Positions 11,201 to 17,915 of a DNA stretch of 64,000 nt are shown one piece after another (the stretch's first letter is position 1; every line of letters begins with the position of its first letter). The DNA comes from Kofleriaceae bacterium. GTDB lineage: Bacteria; Myxococcota_A; Polyangia; Haliangiales; Haliangiaceae. The notes under the pieces were generated by a model. That model had not been told where the DNA came from, made no database searches, and worked only from the letters and a program-made list of their open reading frames with translations. The stretch covers positions 62,001 to 126,000 of the forward strand of contig JANTGM010000004.1 in the NCBI GenBank assembly GCA_024762925.1, read 5' to 3'. Both the position numbers and the translations under genes were made by a program.

Positions 11201-13992
11201 CACCAGCCGAATGCTGCCCCCTTGTCGCGCAGTTTCTCCTCGGAGTACTCAGCGATGACCTTCATGCGCTCTTGCCGAGTCGTTGGATCCTCGGTCTGGC
11301 CGAGTTGAATTTCCAAAGCGTTGACCAGCTTGCGCGGATCTCTCCCTTGCTCATAGAGAGGAATCAGGGCTTCCGCCGCCTCCAAGTTGTCCTCTTCGAT
11401 CGTGAGAACTCGCTCAAAGGCGCGCATCGCGCGATCCGCTTTGCCAATCTCATCGCGATAGGTGATCGCGATCTTCATTGCCAGGGAGAGCTTCAGCTCG
11501 TCTTCTGAACTGTCGAGCTGACGCTCCAGAACTCGCACAAACTCGCCAAGCTTGTCGGCATCACGGTAGAAGGCTTCAAGGTCGTCCCAAGCACCTTCCG
11601 CGATATAGAGTTTCTTTAGGGAGTCTTGCGCTCGCCGATGGTTTCCATCAATTGCCAGCAAGCGCCGCCAAGCAGCAATTGCCTTCTCGGTATCAGGCAA
11701 TTTGTCAGTGTAAAGCAAGCCCAGTTTCTGCAGTGCATCTGTCTGTGACTTGGTATCGGTTGCAATGTCAGCTTTGACGGAACAGACCTTTGCCAGTCCT
11801 TCCCAGTTCTTCGCGCGCTCATAGAGCTTCTCGAGTTCGCCGATGGCTTCTTGATGCTCTGGCTGGCCATCGAGGACCTTCTGCCACCATCGCATGCAGA
11901 TGTCGGGCTTCTTGACTCGGGTCGCGGCGAGCTTTGCAACGTCGTAGATGCGCTGTGCCCTTTCAGACTCGTCCGCCTTCTCAATTTCACGCTCGCGAAG
12001 AGCAATGAGTTTCTCCCAGTCTCGGCGTTTTTCGTAGACCGCCAGCAAGTGCGTCGTCGCATCGGCATTGTCGGGATCGAGTGCAAGCACCTTCTCAAAT
12101 GCTTTGATTGCCTCGGCCTGATTTGAGAACCGCTCGATGTAGAGGTTGGCAATTCGCAGGTAGAGGGCGACCTTCTCGTCCTCCGACTCAAGCAGTGGCG
12201 CTTTCTTTTGCAGTGTTCCCACCAGGTCGGGCCAGCGCTTCATGCTCTCATACTGGGCAGCCAACTCGTCCAGCGTCGCTATGTCGTTCTCGTTGATCTT
12301 TAGGATCGCAGTAAGGGTGTTAACTGCCATGACCTCGTTGCGGACCTCTCGGTACACGCCGATCATCTCACGCAAAATCGCCACGCGTTCGCCATCGGTC
12401 TTAGCGGCCTTTTGCTCCTCTTCCTTTAGAGCTTCAACGAGCGCATTCCACTTTGCTGCTCCGCGGAGAACACGTGCGTACTCGCGACGTGGAGTCCGCA
12501 TCGAAGAATTGCTTTGCACAACCTTGCGCCAAGCATCGATAGCCTTGGTGGGGTTTGCCTCTTCTTCCGCACGAGCAGCGTCCATCGCCGCTGCGAGTTC
12601 TTCTGAGATCTCCTCATCGATCGGGGTCTCATCGAGAACGGTAGCTGTTGACGTCTCTTCTTCCGCAGGTTCGTCCGCAGCTACCGAAGCTTCTTCCGCG
12701 GCGGGCTCTGCGTCCGCGCCCGGCTCCGCTTCCGCGCCCGGCTCTGCGTCCGCGCCCGGCTCCGCTTCCGCGCCCGGCTCTGCGTCCGCGCCCGGCTCCG
12801 CGTCCGCGCCCGGCTCTGCGTCCGCGCCCGGCTCCGCTTCCGCGGATGCGGATGGCGAGGCATCGGACGCACCTAGGCCCGCTCCATTCTCTGCTTCAAA
12901 GTCAGCCAGGTCTGGTGAGGCTGGCTCTAGTTCGCGCACGATGGCAAAGTAGCTGCGAGCCTTGTCCAGGTCGGCTTGCTCTTTCCAGGCGATCAGCCCA
13001 GCTTGCCATGCAATGTAGAGTTTCTGGTCATCCTTGAGGCTTGGAAGTGATCGGTCGGCAAGGTCGAGCACATCGCCCCACTGCGACTTTTCAGCGTATA
13101 CCTCACGCACAAGCGAGAAGGCACCAATGAGCGAAGAGAGAGCGTCAGGCCCAGATTGCGACGCGAACTCGATCGCCTTCTTGAAGAACTTTGCAGCTCT
13201 ATCGCGATCGCGATGACGCTGAACCCACTCAAGACCAAACTGCTCCGCAAGGCCAAGTTGCTCATCTTCTTCGGCTGCCAAGAGGCGTCGATCGTGGTGT
13301 TTCTCAAGCTCATCCCAGCGCTCACTCGCGCTTAGGAGTTTTTCGTATAGGTAGTTTGCTGCCTTGCCTTCAGGATTTAGCTCGAGAGATTCGTTTAGAA
13401 GACTCTCATACATCTCATCGTCAGGAGTCTCGTGAAAAACGATTCGAGCAGCGCGCAATAGCATACGTGCTGCGGTATCGGGATCCGCGTCTGCTGCTTC
13501 GGCTTTCAAACGCTCGACATCGTCGATCCAACCGTTTGAATCATAGCTTGCAGCCGCAATGGCATCCTTGAGTTCCATGTTGTCTGGATTCTCTTGCAAC
13601 GCCATGTGAAGGAGCGGGATTGCTTTTTCCCGTTGTCCCGAGTCAAGGAACGCCATTCCAACAAGAGCAGCAAGGCCACCGTCGTTGTTTCGTAGTTTGA
13701 GTTCTAGCTCACCAACCTTGGCAACCATCTCAAGTCGACCAAGCTCGCCGTACACTTGTCGTGCTCGTGTGAGTGCCTTGATGTTCTCAGGGTGAAGCTT
13801 CCAAGCGCGTTGATAGATCGCCAGTGCTCTTTCACGCTCTGGGATTATTTCTTCTGTGATGTTCGCAATCTCGAACAACAGCTCGGATCGCTCTTCAACA
13901 TCTTGAACACCTTCGGCCTCTTCTTCGAGGGTGTTGATTTCCAGACTCCAGTCGCGAGCGCGACGAACACGCTCTCTAATCTCGGTGCGCAA
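2227..13992 (-). CDS. gltI: Giant TPR protein, GltI/AgmK-like (gliding machinery)
   Basis: The 3,921-residue product is almost entirely made of TPR-like helical repeats. A super-repeat of about 110 residues (motif like Y..L...YR......A...YE.IL..DP.N..AL.AL.RLY) recurs roughly 27 times. No signal peptide is visible, which suggests the cytoplasm. A hexapeptide GADAEP/GAEAEP linker occurs at about residues 383-430. The last roughly 330 residues are not TPR (for example around AHEKGQLIPSFVIYANL) and form an unassigned conserved-looking domain. M. xanthus AgmK/GltI is a TPR giant of nearly the same size (about 3,800 residues, from memory) encoded with gltG/E/D homologues, as here. The start is TTG at 13990-13992, preceded by a strong GGGAGG ribosome site 8 bases upstream. 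TPR giants can have other scaffold roles, so GltI rests on size plus neighbours. Confidence 0.7.
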   Translation of the reverse strand: MRTEIRERVRRARDWSLEINTLEEEAEGVQDVEERSELLFEIANITEEIIPERERALAIYQRAWKLHPENIKALTRARQVYGELGRLEMVAKVGELELKLRNNDGGLAALVGMAFLDSGQREKAIPLLHMALQENPDNMELKDAIAAASYDSNGWIDDVERLKAEAADADPDTAARMLLRAARIVFHETPDDEMYESLLNESLELNPEGKAANYLYEKLLSASERWDELEKHHDRRLLAAEEDEQLGLAEQFGLEWVQRHRDRDRAAKFFKKAIEFASQSGPDALSSLIGAFSLVREVYAEKSQWGDVLDLADRSLPSLKDDQKLYIAWQAGLIAWKEQADLDKARSYFAIVRELEPASPDLADFEAENGAGLGASDASPSASAEAEPGADAEPGADAEPGADAEPGAEAEPGADAEPGAEAEPGADAEPAAEEASVAADEPAEEETSTATVLDETPIDEEISEELAAAMDAARAEEEANPTKAIDAWRKVVQSNSSMRTPRREYARVLRGAAKWNALVEALKEEEQKAAKTDGERVAILREMIGVYREVRNEVMAVNTLTAILKINENDIATLDELAAQYESMKRWPDLVGTLQKKAPLLESEDEKVALYLRIANLYIERFSNQAEAIKAFEKVLALDPDNADATTHLLAVYEKRRDWEKLIALREREIEKADESERAQRIYDVAKLAATRVKKPDICMRWWQKVLDGQPEHQEAIGELEKLYERAKNWEGLAKVCSVKADIATDTKSQTDALQKLGLLYTDKLPDTEKAIAAWRRLLAIDGNHRRAQDSLKKLYIAEGAWDDLEAFYRDADKLGEFVRVLERQLDSSEDELKLSLAMKIAITYRDEIGKADRAMRAFERVLTIEEDNLEAAEALIPLYEQGRDPRKLVNALEIQLGQTEDPTTRQERMKVIAEYSEEKLRDKGAAFGWWLKAHGEDHEAEWIRVEVERLAQETGAWTELVDAYEASVEKFSDAQDALPVMLVIARVLEEELGDVDKALTINSKILELEPSSEQAISALERLYLGRERYDELLDIYRRKLDLTTDPDEQTEIQYKIGQLYEDEVKDDDKAVETFQAILDNDGEDLTALQSLDRIFTRNERWSDLVDTIGRQLLIVSPDDDAQQFAALKLRLAVTRESQLDDPSGAISAYQEILDLQPQHAQARMGLEEHLDSEDQKLEAAGILEPIYEGIEDWESLIRVHEIQLEASEDQMRRVELLMRIGELYSKKLGDAERAFDAYSRAFREDPGTESAKNELEELSQLIDDGSVKLVALFEQAIDGGDLDPMLAHELCIKVATAWDERLDDTDKAVHFYRSALKVEPDDATAINALERIFTRDEKYPDLLEVYRKKVEISGDADERLELLLRIASIHEEMLKNSEEAVSTYNEILSHDGENMQALRALDRLYVAGEQWHELGDALTRQLMLCEDDGERVELLVRLAALRETQLEELAASIETYRQVLDIDANNEAALVALERLIAHEDHALNIAQILEPIYKARADWQKQIGVYEIMASHAYDPERKIELLHSIGELHELGGDDGNAAFDTYARALREEPRHESSRAQVERLAQMLTRWPDVNTLYNEIVEDASDEELKIQLLTRVAQIHEMELSSDESAVETYKRILELAPGHVDSASSIVSIHERNADYPALVGALRSKSELLNDIEERKQLLFRVAQIQEDILEDSDAAIATYQSVLEIDDIDETAMSSLERLYIALERWEPLKDVYTVRADHAESPEDKKRMYYVLGQVHDRELGDTAKAIDTYQAILDIDDMEVPAIQALDRLYGQAERWYDLLGILERQVEFSEVPAETVGLKYRVGQLWQTQLSDLSRAIDTYREALDIDPTHQETLAALDGLLHGDDSEPVLAAQVLEPIYMASAQVEKLIDVLEVMVKHAEDPISRVELLHRIAELYEVNLDQGRAAFDAQVRALAEDSGNEITLGNLERLALSVNAWEDLAELYAREGEKSLDVPRQVDLLSRLARVQEEELGKPEEAIAIFGRILDAEFDNREAVYALDRLYSAHQRWEPLTEVLRKEIQLVESDEEILTLQFRLGQVLEQALGDLPAAIEAYREILATDPDNEPTLNALEMLLANGQHESEIANILEPIYEGAGQYEKLHRIYEVQLTKLSDPTERQTMYQRLAELAEHQLMDQTRAFGWWGNALVEDATSELAVEEAERLASTTALWNDMVNVYVQVIERNTEDEPRKNALLRLARVYDAELGNAASAVETYLRVLEIDERDADALEALDRLYAAAGMYEELVEILRRRIDVTLDGEEIVQLQLRRGYIYGEALADLNAALACYEQILEQESRNRPALEAQEQIYFRREEWKNLYDVYEKLVDIAEGDEEMAGLYARMARISSDALSDDDGATDLWGRVLDIRGDEPQSLAALGDLYTRRQMWEELVEVVERQVGVTDELEGQVGLYKKLGKIWNEKLGRERNSLDAWLLAFDLDPSDPETLRALAGLYRATQSWEDLSQTLRRIIEVSQQDDNVSEEELIELYSQLGQLEGELLGRVNEAVDAWRRVMAIDGGNFRAMTALEQLFTREARWEECIEVLERRALVVEDAQTRIDTLLQAASIWEEKVLDLESAAQVYRRVQEADISNARASQRLEHIYREQYKWAELNGILLERVEHTTDVPERIALFGQVAKIYEEELAEQDSAFLVLQAAFREDYAHEGTAKELERLATAAGKWAELLQDYTEFVTVLEVEDKIKACNLWVKIGRWYGEQLSNIDWAIHSVQSCLKINPEHLGALGALADFQRKRGSWGELVETLGKHGSIETDVEKKVEIYLSLAELLETQLQDDMQAISAYRSALEADPDSMAALASVERLYRRHEMWEQLIEVLGRMSALQTDESEAIRLRLEIGQLWDERLLDSAQSIAAYRGVLDTDPSNLPALRALEQLYEKTGESEAYLDVLEAQRDVSPSDAEQISLYERMSSAWEERFGKLDRAAECYERIVALDERNFGAYQELARLYYQEQRWDSLVDTYRNHIMASQDQHERIQLYCAMGEVYEAQLSDFDRSIEAYTDVLTFDPDEPRALDALGRLYERIEEWDRAIDVMTQLVRTTDVPEQQTDLYYRIGRITYARLGQSEEAEQQFLYALTIDESHVPTMEELVKLYADRGDWLKAAQMMVRAEGHTQNMLEKVRLLNDAANIYLTRLGQPENAKEHFAAVLALDPEHVEAGDPLADLYFAAGDWQPLAPVLDMLVRKAPQRNLDSDQLMQLYYRTARCSGELGNNERALEFYKAAYDLDSTYLPVLEGRGDLLYSMQDWDGAGKIYQTILVQHRDSQDEAQVVRTYFRLGMVRQNLSERRKALNMFEKALEIDPNHRDTLLAVIAIQEAQGDYEEVIQAKRGLLASASQEEQIALLSDIAEVYAGKLGNPQKAISAVLEALDLIPDDRTLLQRLLDLYTETEQWKNAVETIQRFIEQEEGLRKGSYLQAAGTICRDKLKALDEAIEFYDAALDAFFVDGSNSIPEKFLPRALKAFADIDKILTTKRDWKNQERAYRRMIKRLKHGDKILIDLWGALGEIYRSRLKAYSSAIAAYEVAQQLDPANTGRREILAELYVLSGPDQADKAVEQHMLMLKDEPFKYDSYKALRRIYMDTHQYDKTWCICNTLAFLKKADEDELQFYEQYKPRGFVKAKSRMTEDTWRKVYHPDENPYVGAIFDAIWQGAAMIRAQPHKAFGLRRKDRRVIETDQLQFSKVFHYTGQVLQVPMPDVYLQPDKQGEVAVANAHEKGQLIPSFVIYANLLQGRPEKEIAFAAGRWLSFMRGGHYLKLALPTNTELKTAFLSAIAMVKADFPIPNDMRPVVQQYLPEMQKRIQPQWLEQLGMVVNRFMQNAPEINLAKWGNAVEATAHRTGFVISGDLEVASKMVSMEPVLVGGPQVKDKIKELVLYSISEDYFAVRAHLGTTIG
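12704..12844. repeat. 18-bp tandem repeat inside gltI-like gene
   Basis: Nearly eight in-frame 18-bp units alternate between GGCTCTGCGTCCGCGCCC and GGCTCCGCTTCCGCGCCC, giving a 36-bp higher-order period. They encode GADAEP/GAEAEP hexapeptides, an acidic proline-rich linker between the N-terminal TPR segment and the main TPR array. High identity at synonymous sites points to recent expansion by slippage or unequal exchange. Confidence 0.95.
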
Positions 13993-14106
13993 TTTGCTAT
14001 CCTCCCGCTTTCAAAAGGAAAGTCGGTAATCCTGTCTGACAATAGACGTGTGAGAAAATACACGATTCTGGGCGCCTACGCTGCTTGAGCGGCCCCGAAA
14101 CAACAC

Positions 14107-14136
14107 GAAGCCCAGATCGTGGTCGATCTGGGCTTC
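14107..14136. terminator. Hairpin terminator between TPR lipoprotein gene and gltI-like gene
   Basis: A 13-bp perfect stem (GAAGCCCAGATCG, 14107-14119, with 14124-14136) encloses a TGGT tetraloop. It lies 35 bases after the stop of the minus-strand TPR lipoprotein gene and 114 bases before the gltI-like start, so the giant gene probably has its own promoter in 13993-14106. Confidence 0.8.
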
Positions 14137-14171
14137 GATAGATACAGAAGTTGGATGTGTGTGTGTGTGCC

Positions 14172-15053
14172 CTACTGGGCCGCGGTCAGCCGAAACAGTC
14201 GCTGATTTGCTGCCTGAATGTGGAACGCATCGCCGCCGCCTCCCTGATCGACGAAGGACTTCAAATCCTTCTTGGCGTTTTCGACGTCTTGCTTCTCCGC
14301 ATAGGCAAAGCCGCGTTGCCGCAGTGCATCGAGGTTGCTGCTGCGGGTCTGAATCGCGTTGCTGTAGGCCTCGATTGCCTTGTCCCAATTGCCTTGCTTG
14401 GTGTAGGCCATCCCCAACGAGTAGTAAATCTCCGTGAGGTCCTCACCATCGCGAACATTCAGTCGTCCCTGGTCAAGCACGCTCACTGCTGGGTCTAGCT
14501 TGTCCCACTTGATGTAGAGATTGCCAAGCTCGATGAACGGACGCCCAAACGTTGGGGCTAAAGTTGCTGATGCGCTCCAAGCAGTAGCAGCTTCCTTCGG
14601 CTTGCCCTGCTTCTCATAGACTTGGCCCAAGTGATATTGCGCTCCATACAATCGCGGATTCAGCTGCACCGCCCGCTCCAGGGCACTCTGTGCTTGGGAA
14701 ATGTTGTTGGAGTTCCAGTACGCTTTGCCAAGCTTGTAGTGATACATCGCATCACTATCTTTGACGCGAGCGGCTTCGCTATAGGCCTCTGCTGCACCTT
14801 CGTACTCTTTCATTTGCTCACGGACAAAGCCGAGGTTGTACCAAGCATTGTGGTTGTCTCGGTAGGTTGCCGTTGCCTTCTCCAGAAGCTCTTCAGCTTC
14901 CGTGAGTCGACCTTGGCCCGCGGCCGCGACCGCCTCGTTGGCGAGAGTCTTAGACTCTTTTTGATCGTCGTTGCCGCATGCAGCCAGAGAGCCTGTTCCC
15001 ATCGTGCCGAGAACGAGCGAAAGAGCGAGGAGTGAATGAGCAGGTGTAGCCAT
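14172..15053 (-). CDS. TPR lipoprotein within the Glt-like cluster
   Basis: The product has 293 residues. The signal peptide ends at a LAAC lipobox (Cys at about residue 26, followed by Gly), so it is exported and lipid-anchored, probably to the outer membrane. From about residue 35 to 285 there are six or seven TPR units (for example AWYNLGFVREQMKEYEGAAEAY and YGAQYHLGQVYEKQG). TPR proteins hold protein partners; no enzyme motif is visible. It lies between the gltG-like and gltI-like genes, with hairpin terminators on both sides, so it is a single-gene unit. The larger TPR lipoprotein at 17916 is the better GltE candidate, so this one is an unassigned extra component or a GltE/GltD paralogue. 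Confidence 0.75.
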   Translation of the reverse strand: MATPAHSLLALSLVLGTMGTGSLAACGNDDQKESKTLANEAVAAAGQGRLTEAEELLEKATATYRDNHNAWYNLGFVREQMKEYEGAAEAYSEAARVKDSDAMYHYKLGKAYWNSNNISQAQSALERAVQLNPRLYGAQYHLGQVYEKQGKPKEAATAWSASATLAPTFGRPFIELGNLYIKWDKLDPAVSVLDQGRLNVRDGEDLTEIYYSLGMAYTKQGNWDKAIEAYSNAIQTRSSNLDALRQRGFAYAEKQDVENAKKDLKSFVDQGGGGDAFHIQAANQRLFRLTAAQ

Positions 15054-15127
15054 TTCGTGCTCAGGATAGCCAATACGAGCATCTCGGGCAACTCACCACG
15101 TAGAGCAAGAATGCTGCACATAAGAAA

Positions 15128-15154
15128 AACGCTCCCTGAATCTCAGGGAGCGTT
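15128..15154. terminator. Hairpin terminator after gltG-like gene
   Basis: A 12-bp perfect stem (AACGCTCCCTGA, 15128-15139, with 15143-15154) has a 3-base loop and is followed on the minus strand by a TTTTTCTTA run. It lies 30 bases past the stop of the FHA/AgmX gene. Confidence 0.85.
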
Positions 15155-15184
15155 CTTTGATTCGTCTCGTGAAGGTGTTCGCTG

Positions 15185-17350
15185 TTAACCAGCAGGCTGG
15201 AACGTGAATGGGTAGCGAACGTTCACGTAGCCACCGCCATTGGGCTTTGGAAACTGAATCGACTTGATTGCACTAGCAACACACGACTCGACGTTCTTGT
15301 TCCCGATTCCCTTTGCGTTTGCGCCCTGGACGCTACCAGCAGGGGAAATTTGGAACTGTGTAACGACCGTACCAGAGAGACCAGGCTTAACGAGAAGCTC
15401 CTTCTCGTAGCAGTGTCTAATCCGAGGAAGCTTGCGGCGAATGTAGCGGCGAATGATGTTCTTATCGAGGTCACCGGTAGCAGAGACGTTGCCAATGCGA
15501 ACTTCAGGAGGCTTGGCTTTGCGGCCGCGCATACCACCCTTGCCGGAGCCTGAGCCATATCCCGATCCGGTTCCCGAGCCGTGACCAATGGTGCCATAGT
15601 TGCCAGTACCAATGGTTCCCCAACCGGTTCCGCCACCACCTGGGCCAACACCCGAGATGCCGTACCCCCAGCCACCAGCCATCTCACCGACTTCGTTGCC
15701 AAGGAGACCACCGTAAACGTCGCGGTCATCAAGCCCCGAGGAGAAGTCTGCAGAACCTGTGATGGAAGCGAATGCTCCACCTGGAGCTTGTGACATCAGT
15801 CCAAGAACACCAGCCTTGCGAGCCTGGTCCATAGCAGCTGCCTTGGCGAGTTGCGGAGGAGCATCGTTGTTCTTCATGGCGAACTGGCCAGTGGCACGAG
15901 TGGATTCTTTCTTACCCATCTTGCCTTCGGCTTCAGCCATCTTGGTACCCGTACCGCCCGAGTCCTCTTCCTCACCATCGTCGAGCTCTTCCTCTTCTTC
16001 CAGAGGATCCTCTTGCGGTTGGTTCTGGATGTGGCTCATGCGATCGCTGCTTGCGAATGCATCACCGTAGAGAGTGTTCTCATCTGGCTGGAGGCTACCG
16101 AGCATGGCAACGAAGCCAAGGATGATGATGCCGGTACCACCAATGTAGGCAAGAAGCACAGTATCGATGTTCGAGAAGAGTGGTGCTGCTTGGCGCCGAG
16201 GCTGAGGAACCGAGCTTACAAGGAAGCTCTGCTCACCAACTTTTACTCGAATACGAGCCTTCGTTGGAATCGGAACCTCAAGTGCACCTGGTGCGGTGGA
16301 ACTCTGGCGAGCTCGGTTTTGCGCAACCAACTCCGAGAGAGGCGTTGATTGCCCATCAATCGTCATCTCACCTTCCCAGCCCTGCGAGAAGTTCAGCACA
16401 AAGTCGTCACCTACCGGGGCGACCAAGTTGAAGTCCTCTTGGGGAGAATTCTGAGTTGGGAAGTCAACTCCAGAAGCGCGACCGATGCGAAAGCGAGGAT
16501 CAACACGCTCCTCACGAATTCGAATCGCTCCCATCGTCATGCAGAACATGCCGCCGATGAGCCCACCGACAGCCATCCAATCAAACGCCATGCTAAGGCG
16601 ACGTGGACGGAATTCGTGGGAAGGCTTCTTCTCTTCGATGTGCTTGTGGTAGCGAGCCTTGTTGTCGGATGCGGTTGAGACACCCGAGAAGAACGCAATG
16701 CTGCTAATGATGAGCAACAATGCACCAAAGCCAAAGAGTCCGTATGTAGTTGGAGTGACCTTGCCGCCACGTGGGTTCATGACGTGCTTGACGCCAACCA
16801 CCGAGTCACCAAGCATTGCTGCAACTTCGATAGCGCGAGCGCCACCCATGTCTTCCGCAGCATCAGAGCCGAAGGCCGGTGCTGCCATCGGAGCCATTGG
16901 CGCAGCAGCGATTGGCGCAGCAGCCATTGGCGCAGCAGCCATTGGCGCAGCAGCGACTGGTGCCATTGGTGCTGCCATCGGAGCAGACGCTGCCGGAGCA
17001 GGAGCAGGTGCCGGTGCTTCGACGGGTGGCGCTTCCGCAGCTACCGCAGCTCGCGACAGTTCAAGACGAATGTCACCAAGGACAATCGTGTCACCATCCT
17101 GAAGCTTGGCCTTGTTGATCTTCTGACCATTGACGACTGTGCCCGTTGTGGAGCCCAGGTCGATGATGCTGATGTCATCCCCAGACACCTCGATTACCGC
17201 GTGCATCCGGCTGACGGACTCGTCTTCGAGTCGGAGATGAGATGACGACAACTTGCCGACTTTGATGACAGCTTGCGAGAGAGTTTCCTCGCGCAGAAGC
17301 TCGTCGCCTTTGAAGATCTTAAAAGTGAGTGATGTGTTAGGTCCGGCCAT
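15185..17350 (-). CDS. gltG: FHA domain plus AgmX/PglI C-terminal (TonB-like) transenvelope protein, GltG-like
   Basis: The product has 721 residues. Residues 1-95 are an FHA domain (GKLSSSHL, SRMHA, DLGSTTGTVVNG), which binds phospho-threonine peptides in the cytoplasm. An Ala/Pro/Met-rich linker follows (about 105-165). Hydrophobic helices lie near 203-226, 258-275 and 398-420, then an acidic stretch (EEEEELDDGEEED) and a Gly-rich segment. The last roughly 95 residues match the AgmX/PglI C-terminal domain: IRRYIRRKLPRIRHCYEKEL, a GTVVTQFQISPAGSV core and a final VNVRYPFTFQPAG. That domain resembles TonB/TolA tails that cross the periplasm. In M. xanthus, GltG and GltJ share this tail, and GltG carries the FHA head. 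The start has a GGAGAG ribosome site. It lies 98 bases downstream of the small exported-protein gene. Confidence 0.8.
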   Translation of the reverse strand: MAGPNTSLTFKIFKGDELLREETLSQAVIKVGKLSSSHLRLEDESVSRMHAVIEVSGDDISIIDLGSTTGTVVNGQKINKAKLQDGDTIVLGDIRLELSRAAVAAEAPPVEAPAPAPAPAASAPMAAPMAPVAAAPMAAAPMAAAPIAAAPMAPMAAPAFGSDAAEDMGGARAIEVAAMLGDSVVGVKHVMNPRGGKVTPTTYGLFGFGALLLIISSIAFFSGVSTASDNKARYHKHIEEKKPSHEFRPRRLSMAFDWMAVGGLIGGMFCMTMGAIRIREERVDPRFRIGRASGVDFPTQNSPQEDFNLVAPVGDDFVLNFSQGWEGEMTIDGQSTPLSELVAQNRARQSSTAPGALEVPIPTKARIRVKVGEQSFLVSSVPQPRRQAAPLFSNIDTVLLAYIGGTGIIILGFVAMLGSLQPDENTLYGDAFASSDRMSHIQNQPQEDPLEEEEELDDGEEEDSGGTGTKMAEAEGKMGKKESTRATGQFAMKNNDAPPQLAKAAAMDQARKAGVLGLMSQAPGGAFASITGSADFSSGLDDRDVYGGLLGNEVGEMAGGWGYGISGVGPGGGGTGWGTIGTGNYGTIGHGSGTGSGYGSGSGKGGMRGRKAKPPEVRIGNVSATGDLDKNIIRRYIRRKLPRIRHCYEKELLVKPGLSGTVVTQFQISPAGSVQGANAKGIGNKNVESCVASAIKSIQFPKPNGGGYVNVRYPFTFQPAG
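16896..16955. repeat. 15-bp tandem repeat in gltG-like gene
   Basis: Four units of ATTGGCGCAGCAGC(C/G) encode the AAPMA/AAPIA pentapeptides of the linker between the FHA domain and the first membrane segment. Looser copies flank it on both sides, so the linker is probably length-variable among strains. Confidence 0.9.
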
Positions 17351-17448
17351 GTTTGGCTCTCCGGTATTTCTGGGACTATCCCTATATGTCTATCTAGTAA
17401 CTAGCAGCGGTGCTTTTTACGACCAGACCTTCACATCGGGCAAGTGAC

Positions 17449-17733
17449 CTAGAGGTCCTCTGCCGACTTTATGATTTCGTTGATGAAGTCCTTGCGGATT
17501 CGAATCAAGTTGGTGTGGCTCGCAAACTTGCGTGGATCGAGGAATTCTCCATCCGGTTTGACGAGTTCACCATCAATGTCGTCACCCGAGAAGTCGAAGG
17601 TCTTGACCTTTGGCTTGTCGGCCTTTTGCGCTTCCGAGACGCTTGGAGCCACAGCGGCCACAACGAAACAGGCAGCGAGAGACAGGATGGCAGTTGTGAA
17701 CAGGCTGGAAACAATAGATGGGTTGCGCTTCAT
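17449..17733 (-). CDS. Small exported protein upstream of gltG-like gene
   Basis: The product has 94 residues. The start chosen is ATG at 17731-17733, because AGGAGCC lies 5 bases upstream; an ATG 51 bases earlier would add a tail without signal-peptide character. Residues 1-36 form a signal peptide or anchor (KRNPSIVSSLFTTAILSL, cleavage near SEA-Q). The mature part is about 58 residues, polar and charged: KVKTFDFSGDDIDGELVKPD, then FLDPRKFASHTNLIRIRKDF. It is probably co-transcribed with the gltG-like gene. In M. xanthus a small gene (gltF) belongs to the same group, so this is a GltF candidate by position only. No domain is recognised. Confidence 0.7.
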   Translation of the reverse strand: MKRNPSIVSSLFTTAILSLAACFVVAAVAPSVSEAQKADKPKVKTFDFSGDDIDGELVKPDGEFLDPRKFASHTNLIRIRKDFINEIIKSAEDL

Positions 17734-17861
17734 ATCGAGGCTCCTATTTGCGACCAGTTGGTTCATCGTCAGGTGAGTTGACACCGCTGGTCTGGTTGAG
17801 TTCCCAGAAAATTGGGAAAAACGGAAAAAGAATCGAGATTGGGATCTAGGCTGAGGGTACG

Positions 17862-17891
17862 AAAGGAGCCCGACTCACGCCAGGCTCCTTT
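17862..17891. terminator. Hairpin terminator after gltE-like gene
   Basis: A 9-bp stem (AAAGGAGCC, 17862-17870, with GGCTCCTTT, 17883-17891) lies 24 bases beyond the minus-strand gltE-like stop. T-runs flank it on both strands. Confidence 0.7.
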
Positions 17892-17915
17892 TTACCTTAC
17901 AATATTAGCAGCTTA

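Noticed and set aside
12704-12844. CRISPR-like array
   Set aside because: The repeats are contiguous, in frame, and have no unique spacers; they are coding tandem repeats.
12242-12952. 236-codon plus-strand frame with Ser/Ala repeats
   Set aside because: It is the complement of the GADAEP repeat and TPR coding region of the giant gene.
14150-14172. GT-repeat at the end of the TPR lipoprotein gene
   Set aside because: Only a few units, with no link to structure or coding change.
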